Below, piece by piece: positions 54,826 through 64,000 of a stretch of DNA of 64,000 bases. The stretch spans positions 106,579-170,578 of the forward strand of contig NZ_JAJTSZ010000012.1 of assembly GCF_021440195.1 (NCBI RefSeq). Direction: 5' to 3'. Below the pieces are notes generated by a model. It saw nothing but the letters and a program-made list of their open reading frames with translations, did no database searches and was not told where the DNA came from. Source of the DNA: Dyadobacter sp. CY356. GTDB taxonomy: Bacteria > Bacteroidota > Bacteroidia > Cytophagales > Spirosomataceae. How positions within the stretch are numbered: position 1 is the first letter of the stretch; each line of letters starts with the position of its first letter. A program made the translations under genes and the position numbers.

Positions 54826-55845
54826 TTAATTTTCAGTTTCTTCCTCGGCGGAAGCGCGGGGATCTTTGGTATAATCGTAAAGAAGTTTTCCTTTTTCGTC
54901 CCATTCCCGCAATACAAATGGATCAAATTCTTCGTCCCAGCTTGATTTTGGATGCTGAATTTCTTTTTTCCGCTGACGACGGTACTGGTAATATTCAACC
55001 CAGCGGCCCACTTTTTTGCCGTGATCATATTTTCCACTGGTCTTCAACTGTCCCTCATCATAAAATGAAGCATATTCTCCGCTGGTTTCCCCAAACATAA
55101 CCGGAATCACTTCCTTGATCTTTGTGTGGGTTGAATCGTAATAAGTTATACGTGACTCGGCAGGAAAACCTTTGTTCCAGATCGCCTTGTCAACCAGATT
55201 GAATTTGGAGTCATACTTCACCCAGCGCCCATCCTTTACGCCCATGTAATAAAATCCTTCTTCGATCAGGTTTTCACCGTTATACTTTTTGTACGAACCG
55301 TGAAGCAAACGCGCTTTTTCCTTGTCCTTGATCAGCGCAGAACTTAATTTTTTACTCTTTGTATCATACCAGCGCGTTTCAGTTGCCCGGGCATAAATAT
55401 CAAGCGGTTTGTATTCCTTCAAAACATGAAATAATTCCAGGTTTGCACGGTCCCCGCTACCATATCGGATCGACATCACTTCCATCGGAATGCCTTTGTA
55501 CATTACTTTGGCCAGTCTTGCCTTTTCCTTTTTTAATTTTCTGTCAGCTTTCTGACTTTTATATTCCTTTACTTTTAATCCCAGATCAGGAATTGTTTCT
55601 CCAAAAAGTGTAGAAATTGATGTCGTTTTTCCATTTCCTCCGGGCAAGGATGAACTCACCGCAGGATCCAGTCCTGACACGAAAGATTTCAGATCCTTTG
55701 ACCCCTTTTTAGCATTTACAGAATCCGTATTGGCTGCTTTGGGAAGCCAGGATGGTGGTGAATCTTCTTTTTTATCAGTCTGCGCCACTGCCCCTTGTAC
55801 AAGAAAAACGGTGACAATATACCAGACCAGCATAACTCTTTGCAT
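54826..55845 (-). CDS. Secreted MORN/YwqK-like repeat protein
   Basis: A 339-residue protein with a signal peptide (VWYIVTVFLVQGAVAQ). The first third is charged and low in structure. The second half has MORN-like or YwqK-type strands: NLIEEGFYYMGVKDGRWVKY, then VDKAIWNKG and TSGKYDHGKKVGRWVEYYQY. These repeats form antiparallel beta sheets and are frequent in Bacteroidota proteins of unclear role. The C-terminus carries basic/acidic residues (RASAEEETEN). Confidence 0.75.
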   Translation of the reverse strand: MQRVMLVWYIVTVFLVQGAVAQTDKKEDSPPSWLPKAANTDSVNAKKGSKDLKSFVSGLDPAVSSSLPGGNGKTTSISTLFGETIPDLGLKVKEYKSQKADRKLKKEKARLAKVMYKGIPMEVMSIRYGSGDRANLELFHVLKEYKPLDIYARATETRWYDTKSKKLSSALIKDKEKARLLHGSYKKYNGENLIEEGFYYMGVKDGRWVKYDSKFNLVDKAIWNKGFPAESRITYYDSTHTKIKEVIPVMFGETSGEYASFYDEGQLKTSGKYDHGKKVGRWVEYYQYRRQRKKEIQHPKSSWDEEFDPFVLREWDEKGKLLYDYTKDPRASAEEETEN

Positions 55846-55850
55846 GTGTA

Positions 55851-55885
55851 TTGAATTTTTCTTCAGGGTAAGATTGTTACTTTTG
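55851..55885 (+). promoter_or_regulatory. Possible promoter for GDP-L-fucose synthase
   Basis: TACTTTTG at 55878-55885 is a perfect -7 box. The nearest TTG (55851-55853) is 24 bases away, a little too far. Confidence 0.4.
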
Positions 55886-55941
55886 TAACGAATTGGGTAT
55901 TAAAGATATTGATTTTTCAACATACAAATTTACATAACACA

Positions 55942-56883
55942 TTGGAAAAAAGCGCTAAAATTTATATTGCCGGTCACCGGGGTATGGTAGGTTCTGCAAT
56001 TCACCGCAGATTGCTTGCAGAAGGCTTCAATAATTTTGTATTCCGGATGTCATCAGAACTTGATTTGCGTGACCAGGCTTCTGTTAAGGATTTTTTTGAA
56101 ACCGAGCGCCCTGAATACGTTTTTCTGGCAGCTGCCAAAGTAGGAGGGATTATGGCAAACAATATTTATCGGGCCGAATTTCTGTTCGATAACCTGCAAA
56201 TCCAGAATAACATCATCGACAGCGCTTACCGGGTTAATGTAAAAAAACTGCTTTTTCTGGGTTCTTCCTGTATTTATCCAAAGCTTGCTCCTCAGCCTTT
56301 ACATGAGGATTCTTTGCTTACCGGTACTTTGGAATCTACCAACGAGCCTTATGCGATAGCTAAAATTGCAGGAATAAAAATGTGCGAAGCGTATCGCAGT
56401 CAGTATGGATGCGATTTCATTTCGGTTATGCCAACAAATCTTTACGGCCCGAATGATAATTATGATCTGAACAAATCGCACGTTCTGCCTGCGATGATCC
56501 GTAAATTCCATGAAGCAAAGGAGGAAAATAAACCAGCCGTTGAGCTTTGGGGCACCGGTTCGCCTTTGCGTGAATTTTTGCATGCCGATGATCTGGCGGA
56601 TGCATGTTACTTCCTGATGGAAAATTACAGCGAACCGGGATTTCTTAATATTGGTGTTGGCACAGATGTAACCATAAAAGAACTTGCAGAGCTTATCAAG
56701 GAAACTGTGGGTTATGAAGGCGACGTTCACTGGAATACGGATAAGCCTGACGGAACGCCCCGGAAACTAATGGATGTTAGTAAACTTCATGCCCTGGGAT
56801 GGAAACATAAGACCGATTTGACCGAAGGAATTAAAATAACATATCAGGATTTTTTACAGAAAATAGAGGCTTATTCCGTTTAA
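55942..56883 (+). CDS. fcl: GDP-L-fucose synthase
   Basis: An epimerase-reductase that turns GDP-4-keto-6-deoxymannose into GDP-L-fucose with NADPH, for surface glycans. The TTG at 55942 gives EKSAKIYIAGHRGMVGSA after the initiator, the normal family N-terminus (313 residues). Another TTG at 55909 would add 11 residues without homologous content. The Rossmann motif GHRGMVGS is followed by FLGSSCIYP (catalytic Ser), NEPYAIAKIAGIKM (YxxxK) and YGPNDNYD. No gmd gene is adjacent. Confidence 0.94.
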   Translation: MEKSAKIYIAGHRGMVGSAIHRRLLAEGFNNFVFRMSSELDLRDQASVKDFFETERPEYVFLAAAKVGGIMANNIYRAEFLFDNLQIQNNIIDSAYRVNVKKLLFLGSSCIYPKLAPQPLHEDSLLTGTLESTNEPYAIAKIAGIKMCEAYRSQYGCDFISVMPTNLYGPNDNYDLNKSHVLPAMIRKFHEAKEENKPAVELWGTGSPLREFLHADDLADACYFLMENYSEPGFLNIGVGTDVTIKELAELIKETVGYEGDVHWNTDKPDGTPRKLMDVSKLHALGWKHKTDLTEGIKITYQDFLQKIEAYSV

Positions 56884-57015
56884 TGAAATTAGTATTAAAG
56901 GGCTGTTTAAAAATAACACCCAACAATACAGCACTAAAACGCTGTTTTACCTATTAAAATTCTTTTTTTTGACAAATTTTCAGTATAAAATTACAATTAT
57001 CTTCGGGAAACTAAT

Positions 57016-57023
57016 TAGTTTTG
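57016..57023 (+). promoter_or_regulatory. Possible -7 box for the Lrp-like gene
   Basis: TAGTTTTG fits TAnnTTTG 45 bases before the ATG. No -33 box at a normal distance. Confidence 0.35.
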
Positions 57024-57068
57024 CAGCGTCCTAAAAAATGGGGCTAACTATAAACCATGTTATAAGCA

Positions 57069-57542
57069 ATGTCTGCTATCATTAAATTAGACCAGATAGA
57101 CCGTAAAGTACTGGAGATCTTACAAACGAACGCCAAAATAACGAACGCACAACTTTCAAAAGAAATTGGGCTTTCTCCGGCTCCTACACTGGAACGTGTA
57201 AAGAAACTTGAGCAATCAGGGATTATCAAAAGCTACCATGCGCAGCTGGAACCTGAAAGAGTTGGCTTAGGTGTAAGTACTTTTGTACAGATTTCTCTGG
57301 TTGGCCATAGAAAAGCTGTTACTGAATCATTTGTTGAAAAAATACATGCAATACCAGAAGTAATTGAATGTCACCACATTACAGGTACAGGCGATTTCTT
57401 GTTAAGAGTAATTTCAAAGGATATCAGTACCTATCAAAAACTGATGTTGGAAAAAATTAATGAAATTGAAGAAGTGGCAAGTACGCAGACAATGGTGATT
57501 TTGTCTACTTTCAAAGAAAGTAAGGTTTTACCAATTCCTTGA
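57069..57542 (+). CDS. Lrp/AsnC-family transcription regulator
   Basis: A 157-residue protein with N-terminal winged helix-turn-helix (KVLEILQTNAKITNAQLSKE then IGLSPAPTLERVKKLEQSG) and C-terminal RAM/effector domain (VIECHHITGTGDFLLRVISK). Lrp-type regulators respond to amino acids and act as multimers. The target genes are unknown; no amino-acid gene is next to it. It ends at a terminator shared with the convergent DUF4301 gene. Confidence 0.92.
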   Translation: MSAIIKLDQIDRKVLEILQTNAKITNAQLSKEIGLSPAPTLERVKKLEQSGIIKSYHAQLEPERVGLGVSTFVQISLVGHRKAVTESFVEKIHAIPEVIECHHITGTGDFLLRVISKDISTYQKLMLEKINEIEEVASTQTMVILSTFKESKVLPIP

Positions 57543-57587
57543 AATAGTACCCCTGACAATCATGATATTCCGGAATTTATTCCAATA

Positions 57588-57622
57588 AAAAACGTCGAAA
57601 CCGTAATGGCTTCGACGTTTTT
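57588..57622. terminator. Bidirectional terminator
   Basis: AAAAACGTCGAA pairs with TTCGACGTTTTT around an 11-base loop, with A/T-runs for both convergent genes. Confidence 0.9.
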
Positions 57623-57646
57623 GTTTTTATAAATGTTATTCTGACA

Positions 57647-59143
57647 CTACTGATGCTGTTCGCGGAGTAAGTCATTTACGGTTTTTACCGGGTTAAAAGT
57701 GATCAGTGGAACTTCAACAAAAAGTGTATTCCAGTTTGCCATTGATCCGTTCCACAAGCCGGGTAATTCCTGCGCTTTCAACTCTTTCCCATCTTTGGAT
57801 TTGTAAGTAATAAATCCTGTCAACGGGTCACGGAATTTTTTCAGATCATACAATTCTCCGTTTTTATTCTTGATTGCGCATACCAGATCAACCGGATTAA
57901 AGTGGGTTGAATTCTTGAAAATGCCATTTTGCTGTTCATTGTCGACATCAACCTGCGCAGATTCTACGATTTGTAAAGAAGAAGAGCCATCCGCATTTTC
58001 CGCCCAGAAAGGTCCGCCACCAGGTTCTCCCTGATTTTTTACCATACCGCAGGCGCGCAAAGGACGATCCAGTTTGCCAATAAAATATTCTGTTTTCTGT
58101 TCGTCTGACCAACTTTCATATGTAGCCGGAGGAACTACACATAGTTCCTCACGGAAAAAGGTATCAAGTTCTGAGAACAATGAAGCATCTGCTCCTGCAC
58201 TCAATTTATCAAGATAACCAAATATTCTTTTCTGGAATTCAAGAACAATACCCGCCAGTGCTTTTTTGTAAGTTACGGTATCTCCTTTAATTCTGTCAGG
58301 AACGACGTTATCAATATTTTTGATGAAAATAATGTCTGCATCAAGCTGACTTAAATTTTCCAGCAAAGCACCATGTCCAGCCGGACGGAACAACAATCCA
58401 CCATCTTTTTCACGGAAAGGCGAGTTGTCCATGTTCACAGCGATGGTATCGGTAGAGCTTTTTTGCTCAGAAAACGATACCATATAAGTTACGCCGAATT
58501 CGCTTTGATAACTTGGAAGCACTTCCACAACCAGTTTTTCGAATTTATCCCGGTGTTCAGGAGAAACTGTAAAATGGATCTGCACATGACTTCCCGCGTT
58601 TGCATAATGTGCGCCTTCTACCAAATGTTCTTCCAAAGGCGTACGTGAGCTGCTTTCGTAATTATGAAACTTCAACAGTCCTTTTGGCAATTCACCATAA
58701 CCTAAACCTTTGTTATTCAGGAAATAAGATACAATCGTATTTTCATCTGCGGTTGTAATGTCTATGCCGTCCGAAGCAAGGGCAGTTTTCAAATCTTCGT
58801 AAAAAGCAAATTCTGTTAATCTCGCAAAAAACTCGTCAACCGATTTATCTTTTTTATTTTCCTGTAAAAAACTAAAAAGCGATTTGAACATCCGCGTAGC
58901 AGCACCAGATGCGGGCACAAATTTCAGTAAAGCAATTTCTCCGTCAGCAGAACTTTTGTCAAACGCCGTAACTACAAGTTCAATCTGTGCGTCTGACAGA
59001 CGAATAATTCCGTCTCCAACCGTTGCCGCTTTTGAGAGATGAAGAAATGGAAATCCATTTACAAAATAATGCACTTGTTCTTCCACTGTCGTGGCGTCGC
59101 TTCCGCGCTCCTGAATTTGTTGAAGGTCTTTCTCGATGAACAT
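57647..59143 (-). CDS. DUF4301 family protein
   Basis: From the ATG at 59143 the protein has 498 residues and begins MFIEKDLQQIQERGSDATTV, the DUF4301 pattern; an in-frame ATG at 59197 is less likely. Conserved-looking blocks include FVPASGAATRMFKSLFSFLQ, LFRPAGHGALLENLSQLDAD and IIFIKNIDNVVPD. The GxGAAxR-like stretch resembles nucleotidyl- or sugar-binding loops, so it may be a nucleotidyltransferase-like enzyme (inference). Cytoplasmic. Function not established. Confidence 0.85.
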   Translation of the reverse strand: MFIEKDLQQIQERGSDATTVEEQVHYFVNGFPFLHLSKAATVGDGIIRLSDAQIELVVTAFDKSSADGEIALLKFVPASGAATRMFKSLFSFLQENKKDKSVDEFFARLTEFAFYEDLKTALASDGIDITTADENTIVSYFLNNKGLGYGELPKGLLKFHNYESSSRTPLEEHLVEGAHYANAGSHVQIHFTVSPEHRDKFEKLVVEVLPSYQSEFGVTYMVSFSEQKSSTDTIAVNMDNSPFREKDGGLLFRPAGHGALLENLSQLDADIIFIKNIDNVVPDRIKGDTVTYKKALAGIVLEFQKRIFGYLDKLSAGADASLFSELDTFFREELCVVPPATYESWSDEQKTEYFIGKLDRPLRACGMVKNQGEPGGGPFWAENADGSSSLQIVESAQVDVDNEQQNGIFKNSTHFNPVDLVCAIKNKNGELYDLKKFRDPLTGFITYKSKDGKELKAQELPGLWNGSMANWNTLFVEVPLITFNPVKTVNDLLREQHQ

Positions 59144-59170
59144 AATTAAATTGGTTAAATCAATAATTAA

Positions 59171-59217
59171 AAAACATCGCCACAAGAGTATTAACAAGTT
59201 AATAAAGTCCTGTGGCG
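59171..59217 (-). terminator. Terminator of the UvrD/PcrA-type helicase gene
   Basis: CGCCACA (59178-59184) pairs with TGTGGCG (59211-59217), with an inner TTAAC/GTTAA stem. On the minus strand TTTTTT follows. Confidence 0.75.
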
Positions 59218-59273
59218 GTGTCGGTTTATTAGGTAAAGTCTTCGTTGATCGTACTATAACTATGCAACACGAT

Positions 59274-61589
59274 TTATTTCACAATTCTCAATTTGGCAAA
59301 ACTGAGCAATAAAGTTTTGTCACCAACTTTATCAAATTTCACAGTTGCCTTGCGGTCTGTTCCGTTCACATCCATCTTAACAACCGTGCCAAAACCAAAT
59401 TTGGCGTGTTCTACCTTATCACCTTCGGCAAGATCGTAGGTATCACTTGGCACAAAATCGGAAGAAGGTATATGTGATGATGCGGCAGTGGCCGGCCTTG
59501 GCTCTGTCGGTCTTCTCGGACTCAGGTTTTTAACAAAAGACATGGGCGACGAAGACGAGCCTTCACGGCCAATTTCTCTTTGGAAAGACTGAGAAATATT
59601 CAGATATTTTGCATCAACTTCCAGCAAAAACCTGCTTGGTTCGCACATTTTCAGCCGTCCCCACTGGTAACGGCTTTCCGCATAGGAGAAAGTAAGTTTC
59701 TGTTCAGCCCGGGTAATCGCAACATAAAACAAACGCCGTTCTTCTTCCAGATCCTGGCGGCTTTCCAGCATCATCTGACTTGGGAAAAGATCCTCCTCCA
59801 AACCAACGATAAAAACATTCCGGAATTCCAGCCCTTTTGCCGAGTGGATCGTCATCATCGTAACGCGGTCATTATCCTCGTTTTCATCCGGTTCATCGGC
59901 ATTGGTCAAAAGCGAAACGGATTGAAGAAAGGCACTTAATGTTTTGTCTTCATTTTCTTCGCTATCGACGAATTCCTTGATCGCATTCAGCAATTCCTGG
60001 ACGTTTTCATAACGCGAAAGTCCTTCAACGGTTTTATCTTCATACAATTCCCGAAGAAGTCCGGATGTTTTTGCGATATGTGCTGCAACTTCAAAAGCAT
60101 CTTTGCCGGCATCAAGCATTAGCATAAAACTTTTGATCAATGTCCCAAACTGATCGATCTGCGTAACGGTCCGGCCGGTCGCATAATTGGCAATATTGCT
60201 GACCACTTCCCAGATCGGAACATTATTTTCGGCAGCTGTTACTGTAATTCTGGCAACGGTAGTATCACCTATCCCGCGTTTGGGAAGATTAATAATTCTT
60301 TTGAAAGCTTCTTCGTCACGCTGATTTACCGTAAAACGCAGGTAACCTAAAATATCTTTAATCTCTTTTCTTTGATAAAAAGATTGTCCACCGATAATCC
60401 TATATTTAATTCCCAGCTTTCGAAGTGCTTCTTCAAAGGAACGTGACTGCGCATTGGTACGATAAAGAATTGCAAAATTTTCGTTTTTAAGCGCTTTCTG
60501 CATTTTTTCTTCAAAAATGGCTCCAGCTACCAAACGGCCTTCTTCATTATCCGAACCCGCTTTGATGACATCAATCATCGAACCTTCCTCATTAACAGTG
60601 AAGGTTTCTTTTTTCAACTGGGATTTATTTCGGGCAATTACTGAATTTGCAGCATTTACAATCGTGCTTGTAGAGCGGTAATTTTGTTCAAGTTTGATGG
60701 TCTGAACATCCGGGAAATCCTTTTCGAAATTCAGAATATTCTCAATATTGGCTCCGCGGAAAGCATAAATACTTTGCGCATCGTCACCCACCACGACAAT
60801 ATTCCTATTAACTGCTGATAATTTTCTTGTAATTAAGTATTGCGAAACGTTCGTATCCTGAAACTCATCCACCATTACATGCTGGAATTTGTGCTGATAT
60901 TTGTACAAAACATCAGGAAAATCACGGAACAGCACATTTGTATTAAAAAGCAGATCATCAAAATCCATCGCATTCGCCTGAAAACAGCGCGTTACGTAAG
61001 TTTTGTAAATCCGCCCGATTTCCTTCATTTTGGCCGCTTCGTCATCTGCCTGGATTACGGCGTTGTTGATATAATCGTCCGCAGAAACCAGCCTGTTTTT
61101 CGCTCCTGAAATCCGGTTGTAAACCACATTAGCCTTGTAAACTTTATCATCCAGGTTATATTCCTTTATAATACTCCGCAATAAAGATTTGGAATCGTCG
61201 GTATCATAAATCGAAAAATCGCTGGTATAACCAAGATATCTGGCCTCGATCCGTAGAATTTTGGCAAAAACGGAGTGAAAAGTACCCATCCAGATATTTC
61301 TCGCTTCTGTTCCGACAGCCCCTTCGATACGTTTCCGCATTTCGCCGGATGCCTTATTTGTAAAAGTCAGGGATAAAATACGAAACGGATCTACACCATT
61401 TTCTATCAAATGGGCAATCCGGTAAGTAAGTACTCGGGTTTTTCCTGAACCGGCACCGGCAATAATCATTAGCGGACCATTACCATAAACCACAGCCTGG
61501 CGTTGCGGTTCGTTCAGTGTATCTAAATATTCTGGCTTGCTCAATCTATCTCCCTCCTTATGTATATTATTCGTATCAGTATTCTTCAT
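59274..61589 (-). CDS. UvrD/PcrA-type DNA helicase
   Basis: A superfamily 1A 3'-5' helicase for repair and replication restart. I chose the ATG at 61589 (MKNTDTNNIHKEG), giving 771 residues; the longer frame starts at 61634. Q motif LNEPQRQAVVYG, Walker A IIAGAGSGKTR, Ia LTFTNKASGEMRKR, Walker B VDEFQDTN, and VTMMTIHSAKGLEF with LFYVAITRAEQKL at motifs V-VI. The C-terminus (KVEHAKFGFGTVVKMD) is the UvrD/PcrA Tudor-like domain that contacts RNA polymerase. The 61590-61880 spacer upstream holds nothing I recognise. Confidence 0.95.
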   Translation of the reverse strand: MKNTDTNNIHKEGDRLSKPEYLDTLNEPQRQAVVYGNGPLMIIAGAGSGKTRVLTYRIAHLIENGVDPFRILSLTFTNKASGEMRKRIEGAVGTEARNIWMGTFHSVFAKILRIEARYLGYTSDFSIYDTDDSKSLLRSIIKEYNLDDKVYKANVVYNRISGAKNRLVSADDYINNAVIQADDEAAKMKEIGRIYKTYVTRCFQANAMDFDDLLFNTNVLFRDFPDVLYKYQHKFQHVMVDEFQDTNVSQYLITRKLSAVNRNIVVVGDDAQSIYAFRGANIENILNFEKDFPDVQTIKLEQNYRSTSTIVNAANSVIARNKSQLKKETFTVNEEGSMIDVIKAGSDNEEGRLVAGAIFEEKMQKALKNENFAILYRTNAQSRSFEEALRKLGIKYRIIGGQSFYQRKEIKDILGYLRFTVNQRDEEAFKRIINLPKRGIGDTTVARITVTAAENNVPIWEVVSNIANYATGRTVTQIDQFGTLIKSFMLMLDAGKDAFEVAAHIAKTSGLLRELYEDKTVEGLSRYENVQELLNAIKEFVDSEENEDKTLSAFLQSVSLLTNADEPDENEDNDRVTMMTIHSAKGLEFRNVFIVGLEEDLFPSQMMLESRQDLEEERRLFYVAITRAEQKLTFSYAESRYQWGRLKMCEPSRFLLEVDAKYLNISQSFQREIGREGSSSSPMSFVKNLSPRRPTEPRPATAASSHIPSSDFVPSDTYDLAEGDKVEHAKFGFGTVVKMDVNGTDRKATVKFDKVGDKTLLLSFAKLRIVK

Positions 61590-61880
61590 TCGTATCGCAC
61601 AAAACCCAAAGTTAGGAAAAACCGGCAAATGCACTCTTTTCTATTCTATATATGATCAAGAGTTTACAATCATTTTACAGGAAAATTAAAACATCATGAC
61701 AAATAGAACGTCCGCCTTCTGTTATTGGTTTTGATAAAACGGAAACAAACCGGAGATTTGATAAGTAGTCAGCAATGCCCTGTGTTTTCCTTTCCTATAT
61801 ATAGATGTAAATTATTGTATCGGTTTAACATGTCCTCGGGCTGGATTTGACTGATACGCATTAATAGAACAAGAACTTAT

Positions 61881-62234
61881 ATGAGCACATTAAATATAGA
61901 AGACCAACCCCTGGAAGCGCAGTGGGAACATTTGCTTCAAACGTTGGAGGAGTTATTAGGCAAACGCCCCGCTGACCTGAATGGCGTATTATTTCTGATA
62001 GGCGTGCAGGAATTGGGACAAGGTGCCAAAAGATTTACAAAAGAACAAAAACAAGATCTGATGCATATAGGTATATGTAAGGTATTAAGTCTGTCGTCTT
62101 ATTATCTGTTTGAAAAAAGGGACAAGGACGGCTGGCCCCATTATATATTGAACCGTGCCTTGCCGCAGGGAGGTATTGACAAGCAGGAAGCATTGTTGAA
62201 GATGCATGTAATTGAGTATTTTAAAAATATTTAA
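61881..62234 (+). CDS. Conserved-looking hypothetical protein
   Basis: A 117-residue cytoplasmic protein, helical. Visible features are LGKRPADLNGVLFLIGVQEL, then FTKEQKQDLMHIGICKVLSL and a final acidic/aromatic helix (MHVIEYFKNI). No catalytic motif. The composition and full start-to-stop frame look real. Neighbours give no clue. Confidence 0.7.
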   Translation: MSTLNIEDQPLEAQWEHLLQTLEELLGKRPADLNGVLFLIGVQELGQGAKRFTKEQKQDLMHIGICKVLSLSSYYLFEKRDKDGWPHYILNRALPQGGIDKQEALLKMHVIEYFKNI

Positions 62235-62357
62235 GCTGCTTGAGGTTTTACAGTTAGTATTACTTGTAATTATTAATCCTGAATTATTTTTGTACACCCG
62301 GAATATTATTTAAATATTGCATCTTCTTTTTCACACACAATATCTTGCAATATTTAT

Positions 62358-63668
62358 ATGATGAATAATTCCTCTGTATTCCGCTGGGTCTGCATTTCAC
62401 TGGTGCTTGCTTTTTCTGATGGATGCTCTCCCCGGAAGGGCGAGGTAAAGCAACCACAGTTCAAGCTGCTTTCTTCCGAAAAAATAGTATTCAATTCTTT
62501 TGTGGATTGTAATATGGCCGAAGCCTGGATTGGCGATACCTTCAGAATCTTCCCTGGGAAATACGGCGAAGATCCTCTTTGGGGCAATGCAAAGGATCTT
62601 AAATTTGCCAATGGAAGTAATGCTGATGAAGCATTTAAGAGTAATCCCAGCCAATTTTCAGATCCTGTGCTACCAAAAAATGCTCCGGTTGGCAAACCCG
62701 GTTTGCATGGGGCAATATGGTTTGAAACCGTTTATCAGGAACCGCACGATAAATCAGGCAATACCCTTTACGCTGTTTATCATAATGAAAATTATCCTTC
62801 GACACTTCCCTATGATTCATTAACCAAAGAAGGATACAAAAATGAAAAATGGCCTCAGGGGTTGAGAGGGCCGGAAAGCCCCGCCGCAGTTTGTAGGATC
62901 GGGATTATGAAATCAACAAATGGAGGAAAAAGCTGGTACAACAAAGGTATTTTCATCGAAGATCTTAATCCCCGGATGATTTTAAAACCTAACAACATCT
63001 CCAACACATTTGGAGGGGGCGTTGGTGACCCGTCCGCAGTGGCGAGCGGAGAATATCTTTACCTTTTCTATGGTGAATACGGCTATCCCGGTATTTATGA
63101 TCAACATACCTATAAAAAGGAAACGGAATGGGGAGGGCAGTGCATAAGCGTAGCCCGTATTGCATTAAAAGATTTGGATAACCCTCAGGGTAAAGCAAAA
63201 AGATGGGATGGGACCAGCTTTGAAGCAGCTTACAATAGTTTTGGTAAACCCATAAGCAGTTTGCAAATACCGTTAAAAGCCGGAGGAGGCCCTGCATCGT
63301 CTGCAACAGGAGGATTTTATTGGGGGCCATCCGTCAGCTGGAACACCTATCTGAATTGTTGGGTTATGTTAATGGCCAAGGTCGTTGGAAAATCATGGCA
63401 GGGCAGTCAGGTGTATATTTCCTTTAATACAAACCCTGATCTCGGAATTGATGCAAACAGCCAAAACTGGTCAGAACCACAGCTTCTGTTTGAGAAACCA
63501 GGTTATATCCTTTGGTATCCTTCTTTACAGCCGCTTGGTACACAGGAACATCTCCTGGCAAAATATACAAGCCTCAGGCTCGGTAAAAAGGCTCGTTTTT
63601 TCGTTAAAAGAATAAAGCCTGGCGACGACCAATATGCTTCTGAACACACAGTCGAGTTTTTCCGGTAG
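62358..63668 (+). CDS. Secreted beta-propeller protein with Asp-box, possible lipoprotein
   Basis: A 436-residue exported protein. The signal (WVCISLVLAFSDGC) ends in Cys23 but has Asp at the -2 position, unusual for a lipobox. The body shows repeated beta blades with an Asp-box-like SxNxGxxW motif (MKSTNGGKSWYNKGIF), GGGVGDPSAVASGEYLYLFY, and PSVSWNTYLNCWVMLMAKVV. This layout resembles five- or six-bladed glycosidase propellers (GH43/GH33-like). No catalytic residue can be fixed by eye. It lies just upstream of the rRNA operon. Confidence 0.75.
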   Translation: MMNNSSVFRWVCISLVLAFSDGCSPRKGEVKQPQFKLLSSEKIVFNSFVDCNMAEAWIGDTFRIFPGKYGEDPLWGNAKDLKFANGSNADEAFKSNPSQFSDPVLPKNAPVGKPGLHGAIWFETVYQEPHDKSGNTLYAVYHNENYPSTLPYDSLTKEGYKNEKWPQGLRGPESPAAVCRIGIMKSTNGGKSWYNKGIFIEDLNPRMILKPNNISNTFGGGVGDPSAVASGEYLYLFYGEYGYPGIYDQHTYKKETEWGGQCISVARIALKDLDNPQGKAKRWDGTSFEAAYNSFGKPISSLQIPLKAGGGPASSATGGFYWGPSVSWNTYLNCWVMLMAKVVGKSWQGSQVYISFNTNPDLGIDANSQNWSEPQLLFEKPGYILWYPSLQPLGTQEHLLAKYTSLRLGKKARFFVKRIKPGDDQYASEHTVEFFR

Positions 63669-63706
63669 AATCAAACATATAAATACTCGCTTTCTAAGCA
63701 TGCTAA

Positions 63707-63732
63707 TAGTTGTCAAAAAAATTTGACAACTA
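63707..63732. repeat. Perfect palindrome upstream of the rRNA operon
   Basis: TAGTTGTCAAA, a 4-base A loop, then TTTGACAACTA. It could end the propeller gene or be an operator-like site; no T-run follows. Confidence 0.6.
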
Positions 63733-63797
63733 AACTTATGATGATTAGGTAGTTATAAAAAAAGATAAAATTATTTTGATTTTTTTTCTTCCAGGAC

Positions 63798-63828
63798 TTG
63801 CATCTTAAAATAAAATGGAGGACTTTTG
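63798..63828 (+). promoter_or_regulatory. Probable rRNA operon promoter
   Basis: TTG at 63798-63800, a 20-base spacer and GACTTTTG at 63821-63828 (seven of eight bases fit TAnnTTTG apart from the leading G). The leader of about 150 bases that follows contains CTTTGACATGATGAAGAGAG. Confidence 0.45.
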
Positions 63829-63980
63829 CACTCCCAATCGGGTAGTACGGTGCTGAGAACGATCAGCGCAACGAGTTTCGGAAGACGCGGAGCACAGTTC
63901 TTTGACATGATGAAGAGAGTAACAAGATAGTTCGTTTAAGAAGATAACGTGGAATCTTAGGATTACCACAAAACAAAATT

Positions 63981-64000
63981 TACAATGGAGAGTTTGATCC
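63981..64000 (+). rRNA. 16S rRNA, first 20 bases
   Basis: TACAATGGAGAGTTTGATCC carries the universal 5' segment AGAGTTTGATCC (the 27F site). The gene continues outside the window. The exact 5' end may differ by a few bases. Confidence 0.92.

Overview
The window is from a member of the Bacteroidota, most likely a Cytophagales bacterium of the Dyadobacter/Spirosomaceae kind (inference). Several signs agree. Promoters match the Bacteroidota pattern, a TTG-type -33 box and a TAnnTTTG -7 box, and Shine-Dalgarno sites are scarce. The glycogen synthase is of the eukaryote-like GT3 type. The F1 epsilon subunit is short and lies with atpD away from other atp genes. DUF4292, DUF4301 and DUF5723 families are present, and many proteins carry a Sec signal ending in AQ. 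Most of the window is chromosomal core with short accessory patches. I see no prophage, conjugative element, CRISPR array or tRNA gene. The last 20 bases are the 5' end of a 16S rRNA gene.

Layout. 1-9.5 kb: a cut-off flavin/ferredoxin-type reductase, a PLP aminotransferase, an AAA ATPase behind an Omp85-like barrel, isocitrate dehydrogenase, 5-formyl-THF cyclo-ligase, aspartate-semialdehyde dehydrogenase and a lone nuoD, with two families of palindromic repeats between them. 9.5-20.4 kb: a GHL10 lipoprotein, GT3 glycogen synthase, an MNT/HepT toxin-antitoxin pair whose toxin is frameshifted, prmA, a 1555-residue secreted protein of unknown function and plsY. 20.5-34 kb: an M20 dipeptidase, a TPR protein, hypoxanthine phosphoribosyltransferase, a beta-CASP RNA nuclease-like protein, hemJ, msrA, small envelope proteins, an RluA-type pseudouridine synthase, a LolD/MacB-type ATPase, a large membrane-TPR protein and an orphan DUF433 protein.

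34-48 kb: atpD-atpC, an APC permease, and a RAYT-type IS200-like transposase beside three copies of a REPIN-like repeat whose relatives lie 31 kb away. Then come a macroglobulin/TonB-plug protein without a barrel, the envelope cluster TPR - DUF4292 lipoprotein - EnvC-like protein, panB, a second RluA-type enzyme, and a higBA pair. 48-64 kb: DUF5723 and recQ in one overlapping transcription unit, a PBP4-type carboxypeptidase, a GT-C-like membrane protein, a MORN-like protein, GDP-L-fucose synthase, an Lrp/AsnC regulator, DUF4301, a UvrD/PcrA helicase, two unknown proteins and the rRNA operon leader.

The strongest candidates for new biology are the repeats. One family is probably mobilised by the RAYT. 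Another is a short element found directly before the start codons of two unrelated genes, in the same orientation at both. The homopolymer frameshift in hepT, the barrel-less TonB-plug protein and the giant secreted protein also deserve a second look.
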